DNA of 64,000 nt from Oceaniovalibus guishaninsula JLT2003 (GTDB lineage: Bacteria; Pseudomonadota; Alphaproteobacteria; Rhodobacterales; Rhodobacteraceae), in the NCBI RefSeq assembly GCF_000299575.1, contig NZ_AMGO01000007.1, forward strand, positions 248,001 through 312,000, in the 5' to 3' direction. The position numbers and the translations under genes are program-made. A model generated the notes under the pieces. That model worked only from the letters and a program-made list of their open reading frames with translations. It made no database searches and was not told where the DNA came from. Numbering within the stretch: the stretch's first letter is position 1; every line of letters starts with the position of its first letter. Positions 57,041-64,000 of the stretch are shown one piece after another.

Positions 57041-58114
57041 ATGACCGAATTTGATTACGAGGCCGACGATGCGTTCGTCGCCAGCCAGACGGCGCGCGGG
57101 GGCCGGATGCAGCGGATGGCCAGCCTGTCCGGCGGCATCGTCTCGATCGCGCTGATTGCCGGTTTGGGCGTCTGGGGTTACAAGCTGATGGTGCGCGACG
57201 TGACGGGCATCCCGGTGATCCTGGCGCTGGAAGGTCCGGTGCGGATCCAGCCCGAGGATCCGGGCGGCGATCAGGCGGCGCATCAGGGTCTGGCCGTCAA
57301 CGAAATTCCCGCCGTGGGCATCGCCGGCGCCACCGCCGAGGCCGTGCATCTGGCCCCGCCCGCGCCGCCGCTGGCCGACGACGATGTCGCGATGGGCGAG
57401 CTTGTGGCCGAAGCTGACGAAGTGCCGCCTGTCGAGATGCCGCTGTCCGACATCGCGCCCGAGTCGGTTTTGGGCGACCTGATCGAGGAAGGCATGGACG
57501 AGGGCATCGCCGAAGCGCCGTCGATCGTCGCGGAAATCATCCCCGCGCCCGAGGAGGCTGTGGAACCCGAGGTCGTGGAGATTGTCGAGGCCAAGCCCGA
57601 GGCGGACGACGCCACGGCCATCGACCGCGCCGTGGCCGAGGCGCTGGGCGCGACGCTGGATCTTGCGGATCTGGCCGAAGAAACGGCGGTGCCCCCGGCG
57701 GCCCTGGCCGTTCCGAGTGCTGCGATCCTCGAACGCTCGCCCCGGCCGATGATGCGGTCCTCGGCGGTGCGGGTGGCGGCGCTGTCGGGCGCGGGCATGG
57801 CGCAGGGCGTCCTTTCCGCCCCGCTGTCGGGCGCGGTCGAGGTCAGCCTGACCGAACTTCCGCCGGGCACCGGTCTGGCCCAGCTCGGCGCCTATCCCGA
57901 CGAGGATACGGCGCGCGCGCAATGGGGTATGATCGGCAGCCGCTTCGAGGAGTATTTCGTCGGCAAGCGCCGGGTGATCCAGCGTGCCGAGTCGGGCGGT
58001 CAGGTCTTCTATCGCCTGCGTGCCGAAGGGTTCGCCGATCTGGCCGATGCCCGGCGGTTCTGTGCCGCGCTGCTGGCCGAACAGGCCGATTGCATCCCGG
58101 TCGAACTGCGCTGA
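57041..58114 (+). CDS. SPOR domain-containing membrane-anchored protein
   Basis: A 357-aa bitopic protein. A short cytosolic N-terminus is followed by one membrane helix (residues 30-50), a long acidic Ala/Glu/Pro-rich linker (about 70-250), and a C-terminal SPOR domain (A-Q-L-G-A-Y-P-D-E-D-T-A-R-A-Q-W and L-R-A-E-G-F-A-D-L-A-D-A-R-R-F-C). SPOR domains bind denuded peptidoglycan at the division site. Its neighbour nagZ also acts in cell-wall turnover. Start at 57041 on topology. Confidence 0.85.
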   Translation: MTEFDYEADDAFVASQTARGGRMQRMASLSGGIVSIALIAGLGVWGYKLMVRDVTGIPVILALEGPVRIQPEDPGGDQAAHQGLAVNEIPAVGIAGATAEAVHLAPPAPPLADDDVAMGELVAEADEVPPVEMPLSDIAPESVLGDLIEEGMDEGIAEAPSIVAEIIPAPEEAVEPEVVEIVEAKPEADDATAIDRAVAEALGATLDLADLAEETAVPPAALAVPSAAILERSPRPMMRSSAVRVAALSGAGMAQGVLSAPLSGAVEVSLTELPPGTGLAQLGAYPDEDTARAQWGMIGSRFEEYFVGKRRVIQRAESGGQVFYRLRAEGFADLADARRFCAALLAEQADCIPVELR

Positions 58115-58118
58115 TCCC

Positions 58119-59126
58119 ATGACCGGCGCGGCCTGTATCCTGGGATGCGCCGGGCCTCTCCTTTCGCGGGACGAGCGGGCCTTTTTTCGGGACGCGCGGC
58201 CCTGGGGCTTCATCCTTTTCGCGCGCAATGTCGCGGATCCGGCACAGCTGACCCGTCTGACCGCCGATCTGCGCGAGACCGTGGGTCGGGACGCGCCGGT
58301 GCTGGTCGATCAGGAGGGCGGCCGGGTGCAGCGGCTGCGTCCGCCCTATTGGCGCGACTGGCCAGCGCCGCTGGATGCTGCGGAAAGCGCCGCCGATCCC
58401 GTCCGCACGATGTGGCTGCGCGGCCGGCTGCTGGCGCACGAGTTGCGGGCGGTGGGGATCGACGCCAATTGCGCGCCCTGCTGCGACATCGCGCGGTTCG
58501 ATACCCATCCGTTCCTGCGCAACCGCTGTCTGGGGACGGATGCCGACAGTGTTGCGGCACGTGCTTGTGCGATGGCCGAGGGGCTGCTGGCCGGCGGCGT
58601 TCTGCCGATCCTCAAGCACATTCCGGGCCATGGGCGCGCCACCGCCGACAGCCATCACGCGCTGCCGGTCGTGACGCTGGGTATTGATGCCTTGGCCGAG
58701 GATTTCGCCCCGTTTCGTGCCCTGCGCGACATGCCGATGGCGATGACCGCGCATGTCCGGTATGCCGCGCTCGACAATGCGCCCGGCACCGTGTCCGAAC
58801 CCGTGATCGACCTTGTCCGCAACCGCATCGGGTTCGACGGTCTGCTGATGACCGACGATCTGTCGATGAACGCGCTGGGCGGGACCATCGCCGAAAGGGC
58901 CGCGCGCGCCATCGCCGCCGGTTGCGACATTGCCCTGCACTGCAACGGCGATAGGGCCGAAGCGGCGGCTTGCGTGGCGGGAGCCGGCGCGCTGTCGCCG
59001 GCGGCGACGCGCCGTGCCGATGCCGCGCTGGCCCGCCGCCAAAATTCGGCCGAGGTTGACATCGCCGCGCTCGAGGCCGAGCTTGCCGGGCATGGGCGCG
59101 CAAGGCCGGATGACCCCGATCGCTGA
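58119..59126 (+). CDS. nagZ: beta-N-acetylhexosaminidase
   Basis: Glycoside hydrolase family 3 enzyme that removes GlcNAc from anhydromuropeptides in cell-wall recycling; cytosolic. 335 aa. Family motifs: G-F-I-L-F-A-R-N, V-D-Q-E-G-G-R-V-Q-R, K-H-I-P-G-H-G-R-A-T-A-D-S-H (catalytic His-Asp loop), and M-T-D-D-L-S-M with the nucleophile Asp. Start at 58119, four bases after the SPOR gene. It overlaps scpA by 17 bases. Confidence 0.94.
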   Translation: MTGAACILGCAGPLLSRDERAFFRDARPWGFILFARNVADPAQLTRLTADLRETVGRDAPVLVDQEGGRVQRLRPPYWRDWPAPLDAAESAADPVRTMWLRGRLLAHELRAVGIDANCAPCCDIARFDTHPFLRNRCLGTDADSVAARACAMAEGLLAGGVLPILKHIPGHGRATADSHHALPVVTLGIDALAEDFAPFRALRDMPMAMTAHVRYAALDNAPGTVSEPVIDLVRNRIGFDGLLMTDDLSMNALGGTIAERAARAIAAGCDIALHCNGDRAEAAACVAGAGALSPAATRRADAALARRQNSAEVDIAALEAELAGHGRARPDDPDR

Positions 59127-59886
59127 GGCGGATGCTTCCGAACGGCTGGCCGCCGAAGCGTTGATCGTCGATGTGGACGGCTGGGAAGGTCCGCTCGACC
59201 TGCTGCTGACGCTGGCGCGGTCGCAGAAGGTCGATCTGCGGCAGATCAGCGTTCTGGCCCTGGCGCGGCAATACCTCGATTTCGTCGAGACGGCGCGCGG
59301 CCTGCGGATCGAGCTTGCGGCGGATTATCTGGTGATGGCGGCCTGGCTGGCCTATCTCAAGTCCCGCCTGCTTTTGCCGCCCGACCCGAAAGAGGACGGT
59401 CCGTCCGGCGACGCGCTTGCCGCGCAGCTGGCGCTTCAGCTTCGCCGTCTGGAGGTGATGCGCGAGGCTGCGGCGCGGCTGATGGCGCGCGACAGGCTGG
59501 GGCGCGACGTATTCCCGCGCGGCGTCCCGCAGCCGCTGGAACGGGTCCGCCGGGTGCGCCGTACCGCGACGCTGCTGGAACTGCTGCAGGCTTATGCGCG
59601 CCTTCGCACGAAGGATGAGTTCCGTCCGTTGGTCATGGACCGCGAGGCGATGATGAGCATGGAGGAAGCGTTGGACAGGCTGCGCCCGATGACGCGGTTC
59701 GCCGGAACGTGGACGGACCTGTCCGCCTATCTGCCCCAAGGCTGGATCGGCGATCCGGCGCGGCGACGATCCGCGATGGCCAGCCACTTCGCCGCGTCGC
59801 TGGAACTGGCCAAGGCCGGCGCGATCAGCATAAGGCAGACCGCCGTCTTCGGCCCGGTCGAGATTCGGCGGCGCGGCGATGAATGA
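59110..59886 (+). CDS. scpA: segregation and condensation protein A
   Basis: Kleisin subunit of the SMC-ScpAB condensin. 258 aa. The N-terminal signature W-E-G-P-L-D-L-L-L-T-L-A-R-S-Q-K-V-D-L is followed by A-A-D-Y-L-V-M-A-A-W-L-A-Y-L-K-S-R-L-L-L-P and the C-terminal winged-helix segment. The start at 59110 lies within the end of nagZ; scpB overlaps the end by eight bases. Confidence 0.94.
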   Translation: MTPIAEADASERLAAEALIVDVDGWEGPLDLLLTLARSQKVDLRQISVLALARQYLDFVETARGLRIELAADYLVMAAWLAYLKSRLLLPPDPKEDGPSGDALAAQLALQLRRLEVMREAAARLMARDRLGRDVFPRGVPQPLERVRRVRRTATLLELLQAYARLRTKDEFRPLVMDREAMMSMEEALDRLRPMTRFAGTWTDLSAYLPQGWIGDPARRRSAMASHFAASLELAKAGAISIRQTAVFGPVEIRRRGDE

Positions 59887-60490
59887 GCCTGCGCTTTTCC
59901 CTGCGCCGCCCCTGACCGAACAGGAACGGATGGTCGAAGCGATCCTGTTCGCCAGCGCGGCGCCGGTGACGGTGGCGGAACTCAACGCGCGGATGCCGCA
60001 TGGCTGCGATGCGGCGGCGGCGCTGAAGTTGCTGGAACGCCGCTATGCAGGGCGCGGCGTGCGGCTGGTGCAGGTGGGGGCTGCCTGGGCCATGCGGACG
60101 GCGCCGGACCTCGGGCACCTCATGCGGCGCGAGACGGTCGAGACGCGTAGACTGGGCCGCGCTGCGATCGAGACGCTGGCCATCGTCGCCTATCACCAGC
60201 CCGTCACGCGCGCCGGGATCGAGCAGATCCGCGGCGTCAGCACCGGGCGGGGAACGCTGGATCAACTGCTGGAACTGGGCTGGATCAGGCTGGGGCCGCG
60301 GCGCGACACGCCCGGCCGTCCCGTGACCTTCGTGACGACGGACGGTTTTCTGGATCATTTCGGCCTGTCCTCGCCGCGCGATCTGCCGGGGCTGCGCGAT
60401 CTGCGCGCGGCGGGATTGCTGGATCAGCCGCCGTCGGAGGAGCCTAGCAAGGTCCAGGACGGGCTGTTCGACGGCGATGCGATGCCATGA
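59879..60490 (+). CDS. scpB: segregation and condensation protein B
   Basis: Winged-helix partner of ScpA. 203 aa. Family blocks: V-E-A-I-L-F-A-S-A-A-P-V-T, E-T-L-A-I-V-A-Y-H-Q-P-V-T-R-A-G-I-E-Q-I-R-G-V, P-G-R-P-V-T-F-V-T-T-D-G-F-L-D-H-F-G-L. It overlaps scpA by eight bases, and the glycerate kinase ATG overlaps its stop (ATGA). Confidence 0.95.
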   Translation: MNEPALFPAPPLTEQERMVEAILFASAAPVTVAELNARMPHGCDAAAALKLLERRYAGRGVRLVQVGAAWAMRTAPDLGHLMRRETVETRRLGRAAIETLAIVAYHQPVTRAGIEQIRGVSTGRGTLDQLLELGWIRLGPRRDTPGRPVTFVTTDGFLDHFGLSSPRDLPGLRDLRAAGLLDQPPSEEPSKVQDGLFDGDAMP

Positions 60491-61767
60491 GGGATCCGCG
60501 CGCGTTCCTGACGGCGCTTTTCGATGCCGCGGTCAGGGCCGCCGATCCGGCGCGTGCGCTGGCGGCCCATCTGCCGGACCGGCCCGAGGGGCGCACCGTG
60601 GTCATCGGCGCGGGGAAGGGGGCCGCGCAGATGGCCGCGGCGTTCGAGGCGCTGTGGGACGGCCCGCTGACCGGCGTGGTCGCAACGCGCCACGGTCATG
60701 CCGTGCCGACCGACCGTATTCGGGTGATCGAGGCGGCGCATCCGGTGCCGGACGTGGCCGGTCTGTCGGCCAGCCGGGCGCTGGTCGATGCGGTGACGGG
60801 GCTGGGGCGCGACGATCTGGTGGTGGCGCTGATCTGCGGCGGCGGATCGTCGCTGCTGGCCGCACCTGCGCCAGGCCTGACGCTGGCGGACGAACAGGCG
60901 CTGAACGCCGTCCTTTTGTCTTCGGGCGCGCCCATCGGGGTGATGAACGCGGTGCGCAAGATGTGCAGCACGGTCAAGGGCGGGCGGCTGGCGGCCCTGG
61001 CCTGTCCCGCGCGCGTCGTCAGCCTGATCGTGTCGGACGTGCCGGGCGACGATCCCGCGCAGGTCGCCAGCGGTCCGACCGTGCCGGACGCCATCCGCCT
61101 TGCGGATGCGCGTGCGATGATCCGGGCGCGGGGACTGGCATTGCCGCCTGCGATCATGGCGCATCTGGACCGTGCCGAAGAACCGCCCTTGCCCGGCGAT
61201 CCGGTCTTCGCGCGCAACGAGGTGCGCATCGTCGCATCGGCCCGCGTCTCGCTCGAGGCGGCGGCGCGCACGGCCGAGGCGCGTGGTATCCGGGCGGTCA
61301 TCCTGTCGGACGCCATCGAGGGCGAGGCGCGGGACGTGGCGTTGGTCCATGCCGCGATCGCGCGAGAAGCGGCGTTGCGCGGCCGCCCTTTCGCTCCGCC
61401 GGTGGTCATGCTGTCGGGGGGCGAGACGACCGTGACACTGGGCGGGCAGACGGGGCGTGGCGGGCGGAACGGCACCTTCGCGCTGGCATTCGCGCTTGCC
61501 GTCGAGGGACAGGGCGGGATCGCGGCGCTGGCCGCCGATACCGACGGCATCGACGGGTCCGAGGACAATGCCGGCGCCTTCGTGGACGGTGGCAGCGCGG
61601 GACGGATGCGGGCGGCGGGGGTCGATCCTGCCCTTTGTCTTGCCGCGCACGATTCCTGGGCGGCGCATGACGCGGCGGGCGGGCTGTTCGTGACCGGGCC
61701 GACCGGAACCAACGTCAACGATTTCCGTGCGATCCTTGTCCGGGGGATGGATGATGCGTCGGCCTGA
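60487..61767 (+). CDS. glycerate 2-kinase (MOFRL family)
   Basis: ATP-dependent phosphorylation of D-glycerate to 2-phosphoglycerate, as in TtuD/GckA of hydroxypyruvate and serine-cycle routes. 426 aa, DUF4147 plus MOFRL domains. [46 protein letters not shown] and A-A-D-T-D-G-I-D-G are all conserved. Its ATG overlaps the scpB stop, a coupling between unrelated functions. A sugar transporter follows about 100 bp downstream. Confidence 0.92.
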   Translation: MRDPRAFLTALFDAAVRAADPARALAAHLPDRPEGRTVVIGAGKGAAQMAAAFEALWDGPLTGVVATRHGHAVPTDRIRVIEAAHPVPDVAGLSASRALVDAVTGLGRDDLVVALICGGGSSLLAAPAPGLTLADEQALNAVLLSSGAPIGVMNAVRKMCSTVKGGRLAALACPARVVSLIVSDVPGDDPAQVASGPTVPDAIRLADARAMIRARGLALPPAIMAHLDRAEEPPLPGDPVFARNEVRIVASARVSLEAAARTAEARGIRAVILSDAIEGEARDVALVHAAIAREAALRGRPFAPPVVMLSGGETTVTLGGQTGRGGRNGTFALAFALAVEGQGGIAALAADTDGIDGSEDNAGAFVDGGSAGRMRAAGVDPALCLAAHDSWAAHDAAGGLFVTGPTGTNVNDFRAILVRGMDDASA

Positions 61768-61868
61768 CATCGAAAAGCTTTGTGGTTGATCGGTTTGCGG
61801 TCAGGATGTCGACACAAACGGCGATTCGACGCCGGACCGCGGAAAGCGGACGAACGGGGAGGACGACC

Positions 61869-63119
61869 ATGAACGCGATCGCGAGGGGACTGAAGGTATC
61901 GACGGCAATCCTGGCGCTGACGGCGGGTATTGCCGCCGCGCAGGATGTCGAGGTGCTGCATTGGTGGACGGCGGGCGGCGAGGCTGCGGCGCTGAACGTG
62001 CTGAAGGAGGATCTGGCGGCGCAGGGCATCGGCTGGGAAGACATGCCGGTCGCGGGCGGCGGGGGCGAGCAGGCGATGACGGTGCTGCGGGCGCGCGTCA
62101 CCTCGGGCAATTCGCCCACGGCCGTGCAGATGCTGGGCTTCGACATCACCGATTGGGCCAGGGAGGGCGCGCTGGCCAACCTCAACCCCGTGGCCGAGGA
62201 GAACGGCTGGGAACCTGTCGTGCCGGACGCGATCAAGGCGTTTTCCAAGTATGACGGCGAATGGATCGCCGCCCCCGTCAACGTCCATTCGACGAATTGG
62301 GTCTGGGCCAATGCCGACGTGCTGGAGGAGAACGGGATCGAGCAGCCCGAGACGTGGGACGAGTTCGTGACTGCGATGGAAACCCTGCAAGAGGCCGGCA
62401 TCACGCCGCTGGCACATGGCGGCCAGCCCTGGCAGGACGCGACGCTGTTCGACGCGGTGGTGCTGTCGACGGGCGGCGGCGATTTCTACAAGGCGGCGCT
62501 GATCGACCTCGATCCCGAGGCGCTCAATTCCGATACGATGGTCGAAGCGTTCGAGCGGATGGCGACGCTGCGGGGATTCGTCGACGACAACTTCTCGGGG
62601 CGGGACTGGAACCTGGCTTCGGCCATGGTCATCAACGGCGAGGCCGGGTTCCAGATGATGGGGGACTGGGCCAAGGGCGAGTTTCTGGGCGCCGGAATGA
62701 CCGAGGGGGAGGATTTCCTCTGCTTCCGGTTCCCCGGCACCCAGGGCAGCGTCACCTTCAATGCCGACCAGTTCGCCATGTTCGACCAGGGCGGCGAAGT
62801 CAGCCCCCAGCAGGCAGCATTCGCCCAGGCGGTCATGTCGCCCGAATTTCAGGTAGCGTTCAACGTGGTGAAGGGGTCAGTCCCCGCACGCACCGATGTC
62901 AGCGACGAGGAATTCGGCGCCTGCGGCAAGAAGGGCATGGCGGATCTGGCGCAGGCGGCCGCGGACGGCACGCTTTACGGGTCGATGGCGCATGGCTATG
63001 CGGTGCCGGCATCGGTGAAGAACGCGATCTTCGACGTGGTGACGGCGCATTTCAACGGCGAATTCGATGCGCAGACGGCGGCCGAGGAACTGGCCACGGC
63101 GGTCGAGATCGCCCAGTGA
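61869..63119 (+). CDS. sugar ABC transporter substrate-binding protein (GtsA-like)
   Basis: Periplasmic binding protein of the CUT1 carbohydrate importer family, 416 aa. Signal peptide residues 1-25 (ends A-A-A). [13 protein letters not shown] at the mature N-terminus, H-G-G-Q-P-W-Q and G-D-W-A-K-G-E-F match the glucose/mannose GtsA type. GGGGAGGA precedes the ATG at 61869. The permease gene begins 58 bp later, so it opens the transporter operon. Specificity is inferred from similarity only. Confidence 0.88.
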   Translation: MNAIARGLKVSTAILALTAGIAAAQDVEVLHWWTAGGEAAALNVLKEDLAAQGIGWEDMPVAGGGGEQAMTVLRARVTSGNSPTAVQMLGFDITDWAREGALANLNPVAEENGWEPVVPDAIKAFSKYDGEWIAAPVNVHSTNWVWANADVLEENGIEQPETWDEFVTAMETLQEAGITPLAHGGQPWQDATLFDAVVLSTGGGDFYKAALIDLDPEALNSDTMVEAFERMATLRGFVDDNFSGRDWNLASAMVINGEAGFQMMGDWAKGEFLGAGMTEGEDFLCFRFPGTQGSVTFNADQFAMFDQGGEVSPQQAAFAQAVMSPEFQVAFNVVKGSVPARTDVSDEEFGACGKKGMADLAQAAADGTLYGSMAHGYAVPASVKNAIFDVVTAHFNGEFDAQTAAEELATAVEIAQ

Positions 63120-63177
63120 CGGCCCGCGTCCCGGTCGCGATCCGGCCGGGCGCGGCCTTCCTCCCGCGTTTCTGCAC

Positions 63178-64000
63178 ATGAACGCGGCCCGGCACCGGCC
63201 CGACCGGCTGACCCGGCTTCAATCGCTGGTGCCGGGCCTGATGCTGGCGCCGTCAGCGGCGCTGGTTCTTCTGTTCGTCTACGGATTCATCCTGTTCACG
63301 ATCTACCTGTCCTTCACCGACAGCCGCATCCTGCCCAGCTACGACTGGATCGGGCTCGAGAATTACTCCAAGCTGTTCCGGCTGTCGCACTGGACGACGG
63401 CGGTGGTTAATCTCGGTGTCTTCGCCGCGCTTTACATGGCGTTCTCGACGGCGATCGGGTTGATGCTGGCGATCTTCCTCGATCAGAAGATCCGCGGCGA
63501 AGGGGTGCTGCGGCCGATCTATCTGTATCCGATGGCGCTGTCCTTCATCGTCACGGGTACCGCGTGGAAGTGGTTTCTGGATCCGGGCATCGGACTGGAA
63601 CACACCATGCATCTTTGGGGGTGGGAAAGCTTTCGCTTCGGCTGGATCAAGGACCGCGACTTCGCCATCTACACCGTGGTCATCGCGGCGGTCTGGCAGA
63701 CCAGCGGTTTCGTCATGGCGATGTTCCTGGCGGGCCTGCGGGGCATCGACGGCGAGATCCTGAAAGCCGCGCAGATGGACGGCGCCAACAGCTGGAACCT
63801 CTATCGCCGGATCATCCTGCCGCAGCTGCGCCCGGCCTTCCTGTCGGCCTTCGTCATCCTGGCGCATCTCGCGGTCAAGTCCTATGACCTGGTGATCGCG
63901 CTGACGGGGGGCGGGCCGGGACGGGCGACCGAGCTGCCGGCGACGTTCATGTATTCGTATACGTTCAGCCGCAACCAGATGGGCATCGGCGCGGCGTCGG
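63178..64000 (+). CDS. sugar ABC transporter permease (GtsB-like), cut by the window end
   Basis: The first 274 codons of a CUT1-family inner membrane permease, incomplete at the 3' edge. Starts M-N-A-A-R-H-R-P-D-R; five to six membrane helices are visible, beginning L-V-P-G-L-M-L-A-P-S-A-A-L-V-L-L-F. The conserved coupling loop is A-A-Q-M-D-G-A-N-S-W-N-L-Y-R-R-I-I-L-P-Q-L, followed by L-T-G-G-G-P-G-R-A-T-E-L-P, typical of MalF-like permeases. The second permease and ATPase should follow beyond the window. Confidence 0.88.
   Translation, partial: MNAARHRPDRLTRLQSLVPGLMLAPSAALVLLFVYGFILFTIYLSFTDSRILPSYDWIGLENYSKLFRLSHWTTAVVNLGVFAALYMAFSTAIGLMLAIFLDQKIRGEGVLRPIYLYPMALSFIVTGTAWKWFLDPGIGLEHTMHLWGWESFRFGWIKDRDFAIYTVVIAAVWQTSGFVMAMFLAGLRGIDGEILKAAQMDGANSWNLYRRIILPQLRPAFLSAFVILAHLAVKSYDLVIALTGGGPGRATELPATFMYSYTFSRNQMGIGAAS

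Noticed and set aside
61783-61820. TTTGTG ... CACAAA arms upstream of the sugar-binding protein gene as an operator
   Set aside because: The arms are short and widely spaced, with no internal symmetry, so support is too weak.

Overview
This GC-rich 64 kb window is chromosomal DNA of an alphaproteobacterium, most likely Rhodobacteraceae/Roseobacteraceae in the broad sense. The evidence is the VPLPA-type C-terminal sorting signal, the NDUFA12-DUF2155-aat-accCB cluster, the argS-SPOR-nagZ-scpA-scpB order, a GapR protein, a two-gene pntAB transhydrogenase, a bacterial PreT/PreA-PydC-dihydropyrimidinase set, and a consensus FNR/FnrL box. The genus cannot be fixed from the sequence alone. Genes are dense. 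No gene-free stretch exceeds 300 bases; the longest are about 262 bp at 462-722 and 266 bp at 14027-14292.

Layout. 0-8.9 kb: two tiny lipoproteins, a VPLPA-CTERM protein, gatB, two tandem lysozyme-like envelope proteins, and a reverse-strand group of pepN, a DJ-1/PfpI protein and an acyltransferase. pepN carries an in-frame amber codon exactly where a catalytic-site glutamate is expected. 9-15 kb: malate synthase G, a DUF1479 oxygenase-like protein, a PuuD-like amidase paired with a D-lyxose isomerase-like cupin, and an SDR. 15-24.4 kb: pntAB, glpDK, clpP and clpX. 24.4-28.7 kb: a degenerate channel-like membrane protein, an NDUFA12 homologue, a DUF2155 protein, aat, accC and accB.

28.8-41.5 kb is a reductive pyrimidine catabolism locus. 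PreT and PreA reduce uracil/thymine, dihydropyrimidinase opens the ring, and beta-ureidopropionase (PydC) releases beta-alanine, CO2 and ammonia. A RutR-like TetR repressor, an NMT1/THI5-type ABC transporter and a DUF1989 protein complete the set. A good RutR-type operator lies between rutR and pydC, and a weaker one lies before preT. A conspicuously AT-rich gene with an Rx4H (HEPN-like) motif sits between the dihydropyrimidinase and transporter genes and looks like a recent foreign insertion.

41.5-64 kb: a PRC-barrel protein with about 21 nine-residue beta repeats, acs, an orphan FliM/FliN-like protein, gapR, tRNA-Thr(UGU), metG, an SDR with an upstream FNR box, xthA, an IscA/ErpA-type protein, dgt, a CPA1 antiporter with an RCK domain, argS-SPOR-nagZ-scpAB, glycerate 2-kinase, and the start of a sugar ABC transporter cut by the window edge.

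No CRISPR array, rRNA, prophage, insertion sequence or complete mobile element was seen.
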